Positions 50,540 to 62,982 of a stretch of DNA of 64,000 nucleotides are shown here, piece by piece. Source of the stretch: Synaphobranchus kaupii (lineage: Eukaryota > Chordata > Actinopteri > Anguilliformes > Synaphobranchidae). The position numbers and the translations under genes are program-made. Where the stretch lies: assembly GCA_029718625.1 (NCBI GenBank), contig CM056377.1, positions 107,695,534-107,759,533 of the forward strand, given 5' to 3'. Each line of letters begins with the position of its first letter. Within the stretch, counting starts at the first letter, position 1. The notes under the pieces are model-generated. The model did not search any database. It had not been told where the DNA came from and worked only from the letters and a program-made list of their open reading frames with translations.

Positions 50540-53500
50540 CTATTAGTAAATACAGGTATTTAGACATTTAATATTATTTTTAATTATGATATAATATTAT
50601 TATTTCTTATTTTTTCATTAAATTCCCATATCTTTTTTTCCAATGTTTGCAATTTCAAACCAAAATACATTTGCACTATATTTTATATTTGCCTATCCAC
50701 ATATATAGTGTATATGACTTTTGCACAGATTGACACATACATTGTACTTTATATTCTCATTGACATCAAATCTGGAAGGATGGGGATATCAAGGACATGG
50801 CTAGTGGAGTGGGAACTGTTGTATACATGTGTTGTATAGAATGTTGTATATTAGACTACATTGTCTGTGCTTCAGTACTGGTCCTTTAAGAGAGCAGAGA
50901 ATGGGAATTCTGGTTCTGACGCTCTCCTTCTCGGCTATGGTCCATTGTGTGAAATACATGTATTGCATTATAACTGGATTCTGTGACATTTACCATAGAT
51001 GTTCACTTGTTAACGGAAAGCCAGTGTCGTCTCCACTCTCATGCGCGACACTTTGATTTAATAAGCGTGTCCTGCTGCCACTCACTCTTACCCTTAAGCT
51101 GAGACCTCTTTCTGACATCAGCACTCGCCCTGCAGAACTCCAGCATCAGAACACGCTCGCTCTCCACAGATGCCTCTCCAGAATGTAGCATACGGGAGGC
51201 TATTACATAAAGCTGAATGACTTAGAAGCAAATCCTTTTTGCCCGAAACTGAAAGAGACTGCTGCCAAACGGCCGGCTTCCCCTGAAGGAGTGCTGTATT
51301 TTTGGGAAGAAGATGAGAATTGCAGAATGTCAGTGTTTAATCCTGTCCCAGCTGCCCCATTCTCCCGGCTCTGCACAGCTTTATATAGCCGCTTCCCCAT
51401 TCTCACTCTGACAGAAATAAAACAACACAGAAGGAAAAGGCTCTGAAGATTTGCCCATTTTCAAGACTGGCTTGTGACGTACAGTAGCACACTCCTTGCT
51501 TCTCACTTTATATCTATAACAGTGCCTCTCTCTCACACTCACACACACACAAACACGCAAATACTCTCTCTCGCTGTCTTATCATTTTTATCTTGTTAGA
51601 AAGGGACCTCCCCAACAGAAAGCAAAAAACTTGTGTAGGAATATCTACACAACTTGTAATCCCCTATTACTGCACAAGAATGCAAGGAATTATCCAGTTA
51701 TGGTTTACAGTCATGATAGTGCCAGCAAAAGCCAGTCTGAGCTGAGGGACAATCTGCATCCTTCCCAGAATTCATATAGATATATATATAGAGTACATCT
51801 GCTTCTTCACAGACAACAAGCTCCTGCAAAAGACTTATACCACAGATTTCACAGTAACACCCTAAACTCACAGGGGTGCAATAGCATTAGAGAGGTGAGT
51901 TGATGTGTGTACTGCCAAGCTTTCCCCAGTTGGCATCTATCCTATCAGACCTCAGCAGACTTCTTCTTGGTGTGACAAAACTCCGTTTTTTCTCACAGGG
52001 GTCCGTAATCCCATCAGGAATTCCAGGCAGCACCTTGTAAAAGCTCATAAACACCTTCCTATTGAGTTAAATGGATTTTAAAGTTATCGGTACACATTTG
52101 TGTTCTTGTTGAACTAATTTCAAGAAGATAATGCCAAAATTATAACATTAAGACATTCATAAATTTAATTCACCCACTGTTTCTGGCCTACATTTCATCA
52201 CAGTCGATCAACTGCATATGCAAAATGCAGCCATTGGTAATAACTTAGTTGAATAAAGTTTCTCTGTCAAAAAATTAGAAGCATGTGCAGTGATGAAAAC
52301 AAGCAATATTTTGGAAAATGATTTGTTTTGCATAATCTTTTTTTTTTTTCCACAAGAAGTCGCATAAGTCTGTTTGTAGTCTCTGAGTATAGACAGTTTA
52401 CTAGATTACTTACTCTCTTGAGATTGTAAGCAAATTGAGGAACATTCCGCCTATGGCTACATTCCAAATGTTTGTATTTCAGGGGAATTCACTTTCAACA
52501 GCTATGATGCCTGCTGTAAGCAATGTGGCCTATGGCCAAATCCCCTTAATACATATTTCACTGCCATTAGTCAGAACTACACCTCAATACCTTCAGAATT
52601 ACAGTGTAGCACATTACAAGAATGTGTGGGTTTTGAGGCATCTTACTTAAAGGACCTATATTTGTGAAAATGTCATTCGTAATTTGTAATACATTATGAA
52701 GCATAGCCTTGTAAGGGCACTTCAGCAGGTCCACACAGTCCTGTATCCAAACAGTAATCGTATAACACGCATTTTGGCACAGTTGGAGGTGTCATATCAT
52801 TGACAGTCCACTAACTCTGTGCTTGTCAAGTAATTACACTACGGTGGAGCCATGGGCGAAATGCATCACTAGGAAGCAGGAGCTCTGCCATTAGCATTCT
52901 CCCCGTGCAACAGCACACTCGGGTCATGGGTTTCTCATGGAATCTCCTCCAGGCGCAGCTTCCAAGGTGAGCATGCGAAGACCTGAGGAGTTGGAAGCCA
53001 GAGATAGCAGAGAGAAGCTATTAAAATATGGGCAGGAATTTCTGTTATCTCGCCCACCGAGGCGGCGAACGAGGCTTTGTGTTATTAGGGAGATAAAATG
53101 CACAGACGCCTCGAACGGAGGAAGGAGGAGGAAGGGGAAGGAGAAGGGGGTGTGTGGGGAGGGGGGGGAGGGGGGGTTGGGGCGGGGTGTTGGAACGTCA
53201 GATTTATAGAGCTAGGGAAGCTTAAGGTTATTAAATCTGAAGATTACTCGACTGCGAAATTGTTGAAGTTTTTACGAGAAGTTGAGGGATTTAGGCGAGT
53301 ATTAAACAGAAGGCATTAGAGACCAGTGATACATTATTCAGAATCATTTTTTCCTCTGTCTTTCTGGTCTGTCCCCTTTTTTCCCTTTTTCATTAATCTA
53401 GAAGTGACTGCTGCGTAGAACAGCTCCTCCATACCAACACGCACAGCTCCAGAGCATCTAACAAGACTCCACAGAACCACCTCCAATCTGGCCAGGAGAG

Positions 53501-55727
53501 GAGATGCCAGTCACAAGCAGGTTACCTGATCCACCTACACACTGAGAGTACACAGCCACCCTGCTGATAAGTATAAATTCCCAACAATCCATATAGATGT
53601 CAGAGGAAAATGCACAGTGATAGCATCGTTTGTAGCTTTGCAGAAATTGAATCACCGTGCATGTTACAGCAAAACTGCCATGAAGCTTAAATGTTAAATT
53701 TGGATATAACTCTCTTGAAATCATTCAGAATTACAAATGGCAAATGGATTTTATGTTAATATTAATGACATTTTTGGAATATCTTCATAAAAGACCCTGT
53801 GCAATCAAATATACTTTTAATAGTTCATAATAAAGAAAAAATATTTAAATGTATTTTTGTGTTGTATACAACAAGGTGATTTGCATACAAACTGCTCAAC
53901 ATCAGTAGCCTGCTAACCTAGATAGCTAACTATCAACACTCAGGTGGTGACAGCCATGTTCTTATCACTGAGAATGACTAGTAATCACTACAGGTGATTT
54001 GGTTGTTTTCATCGTTGTTCATATAGTTCTCAATGTTCTGCTAGCAAAACTAACAACATGTTAATGTGAGTCTATTTAGTGGGCTGTCTATCAAAAAGTG
54101 CACTTATAAATATTCATTATGGAAGAAGCACACATCCTCAGTCCTTTTCAGAAATATCTTACTTTAAGTCAAAAGGAAATGTTATTATTCTCCTGTTTAT
54201 AAATTTCAAAAGGTAAGTACATCCTTTTCTTGCGGCTTAATGAACACCTTAAAGGCAAAACAAAATGATTACAGTCTTCAATTACTTACATTTAGTATCT
54301 TCATTAAATCACAGCTATTATCTGTTTTTGTTGTCCTTTGTTATGCATAGGTGTGCATACTTGTGTACTTAAGTGTTTTTTCCTGAATAGAATGACACAT
54401 ACTTTTCAAAAGGCATCATCTCTTCATAGAAAAGATGACTAAATAATAAATAACACATCACAAGTCACATTTCAATCCTAGAGGAGCTTTCTTTACTTTG
54501 TGGAGACATTTAAAGGATCTGCCACTTCAGATGCGCAGACACAGGTTCTTACTCTGTCCTGGTTACACTCCCAAACCCCCCCCCCCATACATTCTACTGT
54601 AGCCTCCCTCACTCTTATTTTGCCCTATCTCATATTCAAAGGAAGGTCACATAATTTATAAATTTGTTTTATGTTTGTTTCCCTACCTCTAAACAGCCAA
54701 CTGTAGTCATGTGGCACACCAGTGGGGCTAGTGGTGAATAAAACAACACATTTTCACTAAGAACAGAAGCGTATAATCAGACAAAGATGTGCACGTCCTC
54801 GTGATTCTTGTGACAAATTTTCACAGTTTCCTTTTCCATAGGGTGGGATTTTTGCGTTTCAATGGAAATTGTATGCGAGCACGGCATGAAGACCCCCTGA
54901 GGTAAACCTACAATGCAGCCCCCTTTTTTACATTTACGCTTTGTACAAAATAACAGTTTTCAATCAGAATTATTCTGTCACACAGAATGTACATATACAC
55001 ACACATTTTACAATGCAGAAAAAAACTATAACAGCTTTTTTTTGGTTTAATTTACAGTGCACATCTCAAATCAGTTGCTGGTGAGGAATTCTCTGTTTAT
55101 AGTGCATCTCCGGGATGATGATTACACCCGGAAAACTCTGAAGCTCAATGGACAAAACCACTTTAATATTCCAAATCATAATTGGAATACCTAAACTTAA
55201 TTGAACCTCCAACTGTAGAACGGAACACTTTTAATATCTGCTGGGGTGCTTGCTGGGAAGTGAGCATGGAGGGTGGGTTTGGGTGCGATGGGGAAGGGAA
55301 GCATTTAGGTGTCTCTGTTGAAAGGAGGAATATGATGGTGCGTAATCAGCTTAGAGACAGCCATCTCCTCTCCAGATCCACTTGTTAATTTCCAATGCCT
55401 TGATTGAGAGGAAATTCATTAACCTCACAGCCACAAAACTATTTCTGGAGATGTGCATGTTTAATGTGGCTTAAAAGAGTTTTTTAAAAGCTGTAAACAT
55501 TGGATAATTGGCAGAGGCACAACACATCACATACATCCTACAACTGACTCATGAAAGGAGATGGTCTTGTGCATGAGCAGATAGATTCTCAACAGTGGCC
55601 ATGTACCACAACACCACTACCATTGCCCAACCAGACCCAACTTAAGTTCAAGTTATTAGAAAAGTGCATAACAGATATGACATGAAACATTTTAACACAG
55701 ATGACGAGCACATAATACAGTACAGTC
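50540..55727. other. Intergenic, no supported gene
   Basis: Repeat-free portions at about 51000-51450, 52850-53320 and 55080-55500 could be conserved noncoding sequence. A G-rich run at 53151-53195 may form a G-quadruplex. Open frames here have no recognisable motif. Confidence 0.5.
53151..53195 (+). repeat. G-rich tract with G-quadruplex potential
   Basis: Several runs of three or more G (GGGG, G9, G7, GGGG, GGGG) within 45 bases on the + strand, after a purine-rich segment (53118-53150). Confidence 0.7.
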
Positions 55728-56972
55728 CATAAGTATTTGGACAGTGACACGTTTTTGTTGTTGTTTTGACTCTGTACTCCAGTACATTGAATGAATATGA
55801 GGTAAAGTGCAGACTGCCAGGTTTAATCTGAAGGTATTTACATGAGGTGATCCGTGTAGAAATAACAGCCCTGGTTATACATAGCACCTCCATTACAGGG
55901 CCAAAAGTAATTGGACAAATTAACATGATCTTATATAAAGTCGTCACATATAGTACTTGGTTGCAAAGCCCTTGCTTTCGATGACTGCCTAAAGTTTGCA
56001 AATCGTAGAAATTACCAGATGCTGGGTATCTTCCCTGGTAATGCTCTGCCAGGCCTGTACTGCAGCCATCTTGAGTTTTGGGGGCTTTTTGCCTTCAGTC
56101 TTGTCTTCAGAAAGTGAAATGCATATTCAACTGGACATTCGTTTTAGTTTTTCAGGGCCAAAAGTCAAGAACATTACATTTTTTTGCCCTGAAATAACTT
56201 CTTGGTGGCTGTAGCACTATGTCTGGGTTCATTGTCCTGCTGCAAGGTGAAGCAATCCAATGAGTTTTGAGGCATTTGGTTGGATCTGAGCCAATAGGAT
56301 GTTTCTGTACACTGCCATCAGCAGTGTACAGCAAGACAAGTGAGCCAGTTCCAGTGGCAGCCATACATGCCCAAGCTTTGGATCATGATCAGTTCCATTC
56401 TTTCCCCACACCTTCCTCTTTCCATCACTTTGGTACAAGTTAATATACATCTCATCCATACAGTTTATTTACTTTTTTAGCAAACTCTAACCTGGCCATT
56501 CTAGTCTTGAGGCTGACCAGTGGTTTGCATCTTGTGGTGAACTCTCTGAGGTTATGCTGGTATAGTCTTCTCTTTATGCTAGTCTTGGACACATCTGTGC
56601 CTACATCCTGGAGTAGAGTGTTCTTGGTCTGTTTGACAGTTGAAAAGTGGTGTTTCTTCTCAATTAAAATCATTCTTCGCTCATCCACTACACTGGTCTT
56701 CCGTAGTCTACCCGGTCGATTGCTATTGTTAAGCTTACCAATGAAATCTTGCTTTTTAACAATGTACCAAACAGTTGAGTTTGACACACCCAATGTTTTG
56801 GCTATGTCTCTGAGCAATTAAAAAAGGGTCAAAATGGTCACAAATAACCCTTAATATTTTGAGGTGTGTTCTAAAAAATATTATTGTGCTTATGGGTTTC
56901 ATCATCCACAGTGTTGCCATGGCTTGTCACAATAGTCGCCGTTTTCTAACAAGATATTTTTTACAGTGTAAC
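55728..56972 (-). mobile_element. Tc1/mariner element, left part, interrupted by a hAT insertion
   Basis: TA (55726-55727) followed by CAGTACAGTCCATAAGTATT, a Tc1-type terminal repeat, then 3' UTR and transposase on the minus strand. The rest of the element is displaced to the right of the hAT at 56973-58463. No matching right terminal repeat is found. A short piece at about 58650-58770 resembles the 5' UTR of related elements, but in the opposite orientation to that expected. Confidence 0.8.
55990..56817 (-). pseudogene. Tc1 transposase, degraded
   Basis: On the minus strand, 56817-56452 encodes a helix-turn-helix (IAKTLGVSNSTVWYIVKK), the basic RPGRLRKT motif and RLEFAKK. The segment 56459-56229 continues with DEMYINLYQSDGKRKVWGKNG, which holds the first catalytic Asp, and AQIQPNASKLIG. 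The second catalytic Asp survives in QQDNEPRHSAT, but in another frame. The N-terminal start is missing and there are at least two frameshifts, so it is inactive. Confidence 0.85.
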
Positions 56973-58463
56973 TAGGGTTGAAGAATTCTAGGAATATTCA
57001 AAGGTGGAAACTTTCCTTGGGAATTAACAGGAATATATGGGAATTAACAGGAATAAACTGGAAATGTTCAGACATCCATGCAAGCATTTGTGAGTAGAAC
57101 ATTAATGGATTATTTCATTGAACAAAAAACCTGAATGTTGAATATAATAAATGTATTCCCTAACCCCCCCCCCCCCCCCAAAAAAAAACATTCAAAATGG
57201 ATGTAGTCCTTGGGCTCAAATGCAGTAGTGTGGCCTCAATAGAGTACTCAATTGACTACGTCACACTAGTTTCGGAAGTGACTTCCCCCTTCATTTAGAC
57301 CATAGACTTTAACTAAAACTTACTTTTAAACAATTTCTAGTGATTATGTCTTACCATCAACATCAATTCCCTGGATTGTTCAATATAATGTCCATTCGCA
57401 AAATATGTTGTTTTTCTGGACCAGCTTCGAGTATATTTTAAGTTTTTGTATTTCTTTGTGAATAATACCAGCACTGGCAATGTTTAAAAACTCGACGTCC
57501 CATAATTCCCTCTGGACAGTTCAATGAAGTAAAATCACCGAATTAGTAAGGTGGTACGCACAGCCAAAAATGTCCAGACGAGATGATGATATCTGATTGG
57601 TCGAGAACGACCCGTGCGTTGTAGTAATGGATATGTAGTCTGTTAAAGTGGACGACAAACCGGACTATAATCATTAATTAAAATAATAAAAATTGGAACA
57701 TGCAATGTATGCTCTATATCAGAGGTGTCAAACTCGTTCCATCGAGGGCCGAGTGTATGCAAGTTTTTGTTCTAACCATGCTCTACACCAGCTGATTCCA
57801 CTAATTAGTTCACCTCCTTGGTTGAAGAGCTGAGCTAATTAGTGAAATCAGCTGGTGTAGGGCACAGTTGGAACAAAAACCTGCATACACTCGGCCCTCG
57901 ATGGAATCAGTTTGACATCCCTGCTCTATATCCTTATACCACACAGGCTAATCCACGAACGTTTCGGCTCATTCTATAAATCAGATTTTTTAAAATTGTC
58001 TCCGAAGCCCGTTTTATCTGTCATAGGGAATTTACTTCTGAAACCAAACTCCGCCCACGTCTGACGTACTCACTTGAGTACTCTATAGCCTTGCTGTAGT
58101 GTGCAGGATGCTGGGAATTATTTCTGCATGTGATGGAAGAATGCACAGTGCATGCAGAGGGCCCTGCAGTAGTGTGCAGGATGCTAGGAATTATCTGTGC
58201 ATGTGATAAAAGAATGCACTGCACATGTAATGGAAGAATGCACAGTGCAGGGTTGAAATTCAACTGAATTTGCATTAAATTTGGTTGTTTTAACCAAAGC
58301 ATGCTGCAAGATCTAGAATTGCATTTTATGTGTATTTTACAACAAAATTTAAGTTCCATATTATAGGCTAACTTTTGGTAAAAATTTCAAAAATTCCGAG
58401 CTTAACTTCCCATGGTAAATTTCCGTAAGGTTTCCGGAAATTTACCGCCCCTTTGCAACCCTA
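56973..58463. mobile_element. hAT element inserted into the Tc1 relic, perfect 8-bp duplication
   Basis: 1491 bp with termini TAGGGTTGAAG and TTTGCAACCCTA, flanked by the perfect 8-bp repeat AGTGTAAC (56965-56972 and 58464-58471). Near the left end are repeated GGAATTAACAGGAAT units, and the right end reads TTTCCGGAAA. No transposase frame. It contains a C run (57164-57179), an 80-bp imperfect tandem duplication (58093-58250) and another hAT foldback at 57720-57923. Confidence 0.88.
57720..57923. mobile_element. hAT foldback MITE nested inside the larger hAT
   Basis: 204-bp near-perfect palindrome from CAGAGGTGTCAAACTCG to CAGTTTGACATCCCTG, with a perfect 8-bp target duplication CTCTATAT (57712-57719 and 57924-57931). 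The arms of about 90 bases are highly similar, so this is a recent insertion. Confidence 0.92.
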
Positions 58464-58471
58464 AGTGTAAC

Positions 58472-59320
58472 CATTCCAAACATGCAAAATCTCTCATTTA
58501 AATATGCCCGTTTGCGGCTTGAGTATTTTACATAATGACTCTTAGTTGATCACTTGCAAAGTGTGAAATGATTACACACTCACAAAATAACACCCTTTAT
58601 TTGGGATCTCAGTAAATCTACCCCATAGTTTTTACATAGTTCCACCATTTTAGGGGACCTAAAGTTATTGGCTAATTGGATGCCCAGCTGTTTCTTGGCA
58701 AGCTGTGTCCTTGCATCAATAGTTAATGCACACAAAAGCCAACAATAGGTCTAGGACCTCATTTGTAAAAATGTTCTTGGATTTAAAAAATAATCTGAAG
58801 ATTATTGCCCAAATTGTGCTTACACTTTTATAAAAAATAACAGACAGAAAAAGCTGCTTACGTTGGTTTAAAGTGGCATATCTGCATCTTATGCACACCT
58901 AATATATAAATCTCAAATTAACTTAAATTTAAACGTGAACGTGCTTTAGAATTAACCGTTCTTGGGAATGCAGCCGATAATAGCCATTTCCCTCTAAATA
59001 AGGGACACATTAATAAGTAACATTTTTTGCACTCTTCATGTCTAAAATTGATTATGAATAAAATGTTATTCTTAACCCATTGATGCACAACATATTCAAA
59101 CCCCACATCACCCTCCAACAAATCGAAGCAAAGATTTCTATCGCATACAAACCACACTAAGATGCCGCCTGCAGGCGGAGGCTATGCGGCTTATGCAAAT
59201 CTCAGGATACACTAAAACAAGACATTCAATTTCAAGTCAGCAGCTGTCCACTTTCTTGCCATAAAGTATCACCACAAATGAAAGGACAGCAAAAATAAGC
59301 TGATGCTTAGCTATCATAGC
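58472..59320. other. Intergenic, with a possible inverted Tc1 fragment
   Basis: The part 58650-58770 (AGTTATTGGCTAATTGGATG, CCCAGCTGTTTCTTGGC) resembles Tc1 5' UTR sequence remembered from fish. Otherwise AT-rich and featureless. Confidence 0.35.
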
Positions 59321-59483
59321 CTTAATGTTACGTATCCGTTACGGGACGAACCCAAGTGCAACGACCAGGAGACAGATTTCACAAAGGGGTGTTTTTAATA
59401 AATTAAGTGTTGGGGTAGTCCCAACACTGTACAGGAAAGGCAAAACACAGAATGTACAGAGGTCTTGCGCCTGGAAGCCCGGG

Positions 59484-59831
59484 GCGGGCTGCTCCAAGCC
59501 GGAGCTGGACTGGAGGATCTGGAACGGACTGTTCCAAACCGGAACTGGACTGGAACTGGACCGGGTGGTCCACACGGGAATCTGGCTCAGGAACGCAATG
59601 TTCCGAACCGGAACTGGACTGGAACTGGACCGGGAGGTCCACACGGGAATCGGGTACTGGAACGGAATGTTCCAAACCGGAACTGGACTGGACTGGAACT
59701 GGACCGGGAGGTCCACACGGGAATCGGGTTCTGGAACGGAATGTTCCAAACCGGAACTGGACTGGACTGAACGGGAGGTCCACACAGGAATCCGTGGATG
59801 AAACGGAATGTTCCAAACCGGAACTGGACCT
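59484..59831 (+). repeat. Minisatellite, about 69-74 bp unit, five copies, inside the solo LTR
   Basis: Units start at about 59521, 59590, 59659, 59733 and 59804, with a partial copy before the first. Each holds GGAATGTTCC, AACCGGAACTGGACTGG and GGTCCACACGGGAAT variants. The first two units are exactly 69 bp, a multiple of three, which keeps chance reading frames open on both strands. No real protein is implied. Confidence 0.9.
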
Positions 59832-60502
59832 TGAGCGAGTAGTTTGTACAACTCACGCCTGGACTGGACTGGAACTGGCAGGGGAGCGACTCACTACGGC
59901 AGGGCAGGAACTGGACCGGACTGACTGCACCGGTACAGAGAAACAAAACAACAGAGGGGGGTTAGTGCAAGGGAAGGCACGGGAAAGACCGGGAGATTCT
60001 CACGGAGGTGCCGGGTTTGGAAGTCAGGTGGTTGATGTAGCACGGCAGGACAGAGTGATGTGGCGCAGCTGCGGTAGGTCCGTAAGTAGCTGACTGTCTC
60101 CAGAGCTCCAGGAGCCGGCGCCGAAGAACTGGGTGGTCTCTTCGGTCGGACAGGAACAACTGGAGGGTAGCCAGGTAACGAATCACCCCGGAGCCTACAC
60201 GCGCTGGAGGTGGAGGTACCGCAACACACACAACGAACACGGGGAACACGAACACTGCCACGGGAGAATGGGTGCAGGGTTAGATGGAGGAGAAGGGAAA
60301 CAGGTTAGCTACACAGTAATGACAGGAAATTGTGCGGGAGGTAAACTACCAATCCGTAGTTTTGCGAAGAACTAAAGCTGCACGGGAAACACATTCCACA
60401 ACTAAGCGAATAGTTCACGCAGAGAGACCAGATAACGAGTCGAGCACTAACACCAAGTGACGATAGTTAACGAACTGGCGCCGACTGGCAGCCAGCCGAA
60501 AG

Positions 60503-60511
60503 ACTATATAG
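60503..60511 (-). promoter_or_regulatory. TATA-like box of the solo LTR
   Basis: CTATATAGT on the minus strand, placed where the U3 promoter of an LTR would be. Transcription from it is inferred only. Confidence 0.45.
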
Positions 60512-61456
60512 TGAGCTAACTGACAGGACTAAATACGGTACAGGTGTGAACATAAACCGGGAGTGATTGCAAGACACCAGGTGAGGCAATGCATGCAACG
60601 AGGGGGAGGGAGTGAAAGGCGGAAGTAAGACAAAACAACCAGACGAACAAGACAGGGAAGGACACGCCTAGTCCGCGGCAGCGGGGAAAACACGGACAAA
60701 GGGATCCAACATGACACGGAGGGAAAACAGGAAAACACGGAAAACGGACAGGAAGGGAGCGGAACATTACACTTAATGTCTTTTTTCCCTGTTATAAATA
60801 GGCAATTTGTACTCTGCCAAAACTTTATGAACTTGAATAGGCCTAAAGATGAGCGTGTGAATAATTTTATTGTCTTGTTATTAAATATATAATTTTTCAC
60901 TGCAGGCTAAAGCCAATTAATGCATTTTCCACAATCTAAATAGCCTATTATGGTGAATAGCAGAAATTGTGTTTATTAGCCAAAAAATGTTTTTCCTTTA
61001 TACTGTAACAGAAGATTCTTCTTTAATCAGACTTTACTTTATTCAACTAATGATGCAAGATCATGACAACCTATTTTGTAATAGGTTACAAATAGGTTTA
61101 AATACATATACTGAATGCATGCACATTGCCTTTTTACCATAATTCAACCTGTTATTGAAGGCATATGCATATTTCATCTCATCTCTAATTCAAATAGTTT
61201 CAAAATCCAAAATTGCAAGATTATGTTGGTGCATATCGTTGAACACACCTGCCTATCAGGCACACATTGATAACAGATATGGACAGAATTTTTTATAATT
61301 TGTGCAATAAATTGAAATCCTTCCGGACATATTTGATGGCAAAAAAATCCTAGCGTGAACTCTGACACACATACATACATATTATACAATTAACGCTCGG
61401 AGACCCAGAGGACTGATTCCCAAGCTCACCTGGAGATGGCATGACTGCCATCTCCC

Positions 61457-61457
<1 letters not shown>

Positions 61458-61495
<38 letters not shown>

Positions 61496-61518
61496 ATGTG
61501 CGTGCATGTGTGTGTGTA
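61458..61518 (+). repeat. (GT)n microsatellite
   Basis: About 60 bases of GT with a few GCATGTG steps. Confidence 0.95.
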
Positions 61519-61589
61519 TCGGGAGGGAGGGGTACAGTCTTTCCAGTTTCGGTAAGGTGTTTTCAGTCATCTACAGAAGGAAATAGGTC

Positions 61590-61680
61590 AAAACATAGGC
61601 TGATTGCCATGGTTATAATTACGCTAATGGCTTCATTACTGGCGTTAATTTTGCCCTCGTCAGTCTTTTGCAAGTGATTA
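61590..61680. promoter_or_regulatory. Candidate conserved noncoding enhancer block
   Basis: Contains ATTGCCATGG, TATAATTACGCTAATGG, TTCATTACTGG, GCGTTAATTTT and GTGATTAATC within 90 bases: at least five homeodomain-like cores in a compact, repeat-free stretch. The pattern is typical of vertebrate developmental enhancers. Conservation is untested. Confidence 0.3.
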
Positions 61681-62214
61681 ATCTAAAGCAGAGGAGGAGC
61701 TCAGTTTACAGTTTTATTCAAAAATAATGTTACAAATAGACCTGTTTTTCATCACAACATTTTCTTCCCCATAACACTTAAGTCATCATTTTTCATTGCT
61801 TTTTGTGACATTTTTATACGCTTATAGTAGATTGATATTATAGATGGATTTTGAAATTTAAAAAAAGCATGACTATGACAATCAAAATAACCCAACACTT
61901 ATTGTGTATCCGATGTCATCCATCTTAGAAATGTAACTATTTCCAGTAGGAAGGGTCTAAAGTGGTCCAAACTATATAGATTGACCTGCAACAAAATTTC
62001 CAGACAATCACCAAATTTTTCTTGAACCCTTGATAATCTACTACTATATTAAAACAACTTTATTGATGGTTAATATAATAAGTATTTTAGTTTCATATTT
62101 AGATTTAAGTTGCATTTACAAGTAGCATAATGAACGAGGCACTTGAGAGAAATGATAATCCACAGAGTTTAGAATTACACCCTGACTATGCTGTTGGCAA
62201 CTGTTGGAAATCCT

Positions 62215-62567
62215 GCAAGATAATAGACATAGCATAGCCCAGGAAGGGTCTCACCCCACCCCACCCCAGCCCAGCCCAGGAACACCACCTCCGAATATTG
62301 TCATGCAACTAGTCCTGGACTGAAAACTGACCATGCTTGTCTCTATGAGCCCACATCCTGAGCCAGCCAGAAGACGATGGGCTCCCTCTATTGAGTCAGG
62401 TTCCTCCCAAGGTTTCTTCCTATCTGCCATCCAGGGAGCTTTACCTGCCACTGTTTCCTTTGACTTGCTTTGTGGGGGTTAGGTCGGGGTATACTGTGAA
62501 ACATTTTGTGACTAATTATTTGTAATATATAAATCTATTTTATATAAATAAAATTTGATTGATTACT
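62215..62567 (+). mobile_element. Dispersed fish repeat with (TTGATTGA)-type tail
   Basis: Contains GGTTCCTCCCAAGGTTTCTTCC, seen at 62400-62421, then CTTTACCTGCCACTG and GTGGGGGTTAGGT. It ends ATATAAATAAAATTTGATTGATT. I recall this module as a very common fish interspersed repeat, and the tail suggests the 3' end of a non-LTR retroelement. Class not certain. Confidence 0.6.
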
Positions 62568-62982
62568 TAATCGAAGCCAGCTGCATCAGCAGCAGTTTCC
62601 CCAGTAAATAACTGCGGCAAGTCAGCAGGTGGAATGCAGTGTGATTGGAACTGGTCAGCTGGATGTTTCAAGGAAAACACGTGTAAGAATGAGGTTCTCC
62701 TGAAATTACTGGATGCTGCTTCAATGGTATGGGCTTTCTGTTATGAATGGGCATGAAATGGTGCTATGGAAATAGTATTAGTAGTATAGTATAGTATACT
62801 AGTATAGTAAATTGTTGTCAGCAGGCAATTCTGCAGATGAGTAACTTTTTGGTCAACGACAAAGCGATATGTGTCATTGATCAGATATTTTAATGGATTA
62901 TCAAAAAATTTATCATTAAGGGAAGACTTATTATAAATGTAACCTAGGTTTTCCACGGAGCACACTGTCTTGGTGAACATAC
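62568..62982. other. Intergenic, no gene seen
   Basis: Contains a short AGTATAGT repeat (62777-62810). Nothing else recognised. Confidence 0.5.

Larger units (their letters stand above)
59326..60771 (-). mobile_element. Solo LTR of a gypsy-like retrotransposon, minus orientation
   Basis: 1446 bp from TGTTACG to ATTACA, flanked by the perfect 5-bp duplication CTTAA (59321-59325 and 60772-60776). TG...CA ends plus a 5-bp duplication indicate an LTR. Read on the minus strand it has a CTATATAGT TATA-like box (+ strand 60503-60511) about 260 bases from its start, and ends TTGGGTTCGTCCC...GTAACA. GC-rich against AT-rich flanks. No gag or pol is present, so it is a solo LTR. It carries a minisatellite (59484-59831). 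Confidence 0.85.
60777..62214. other. Intergenic, with (GT)n tract and a candidate conserved block
   Basis: GT microsatellite at 61458-61518. The stretch 61590-61680 is repeat-free and dense in homeodomain-type ATTA/TAAT cores. No exon recognised. Confidence 0.5.

Noticed and set aside
59452..60093. Open frame of 213 codons with internal repeats on the + strand, and mirrored frames on the minus strand
   Set aside because: Produced by the 69-bp minisatellite inside the solo LTR; several frames are open at once, which is typical of tandem repeats and not of a gene.
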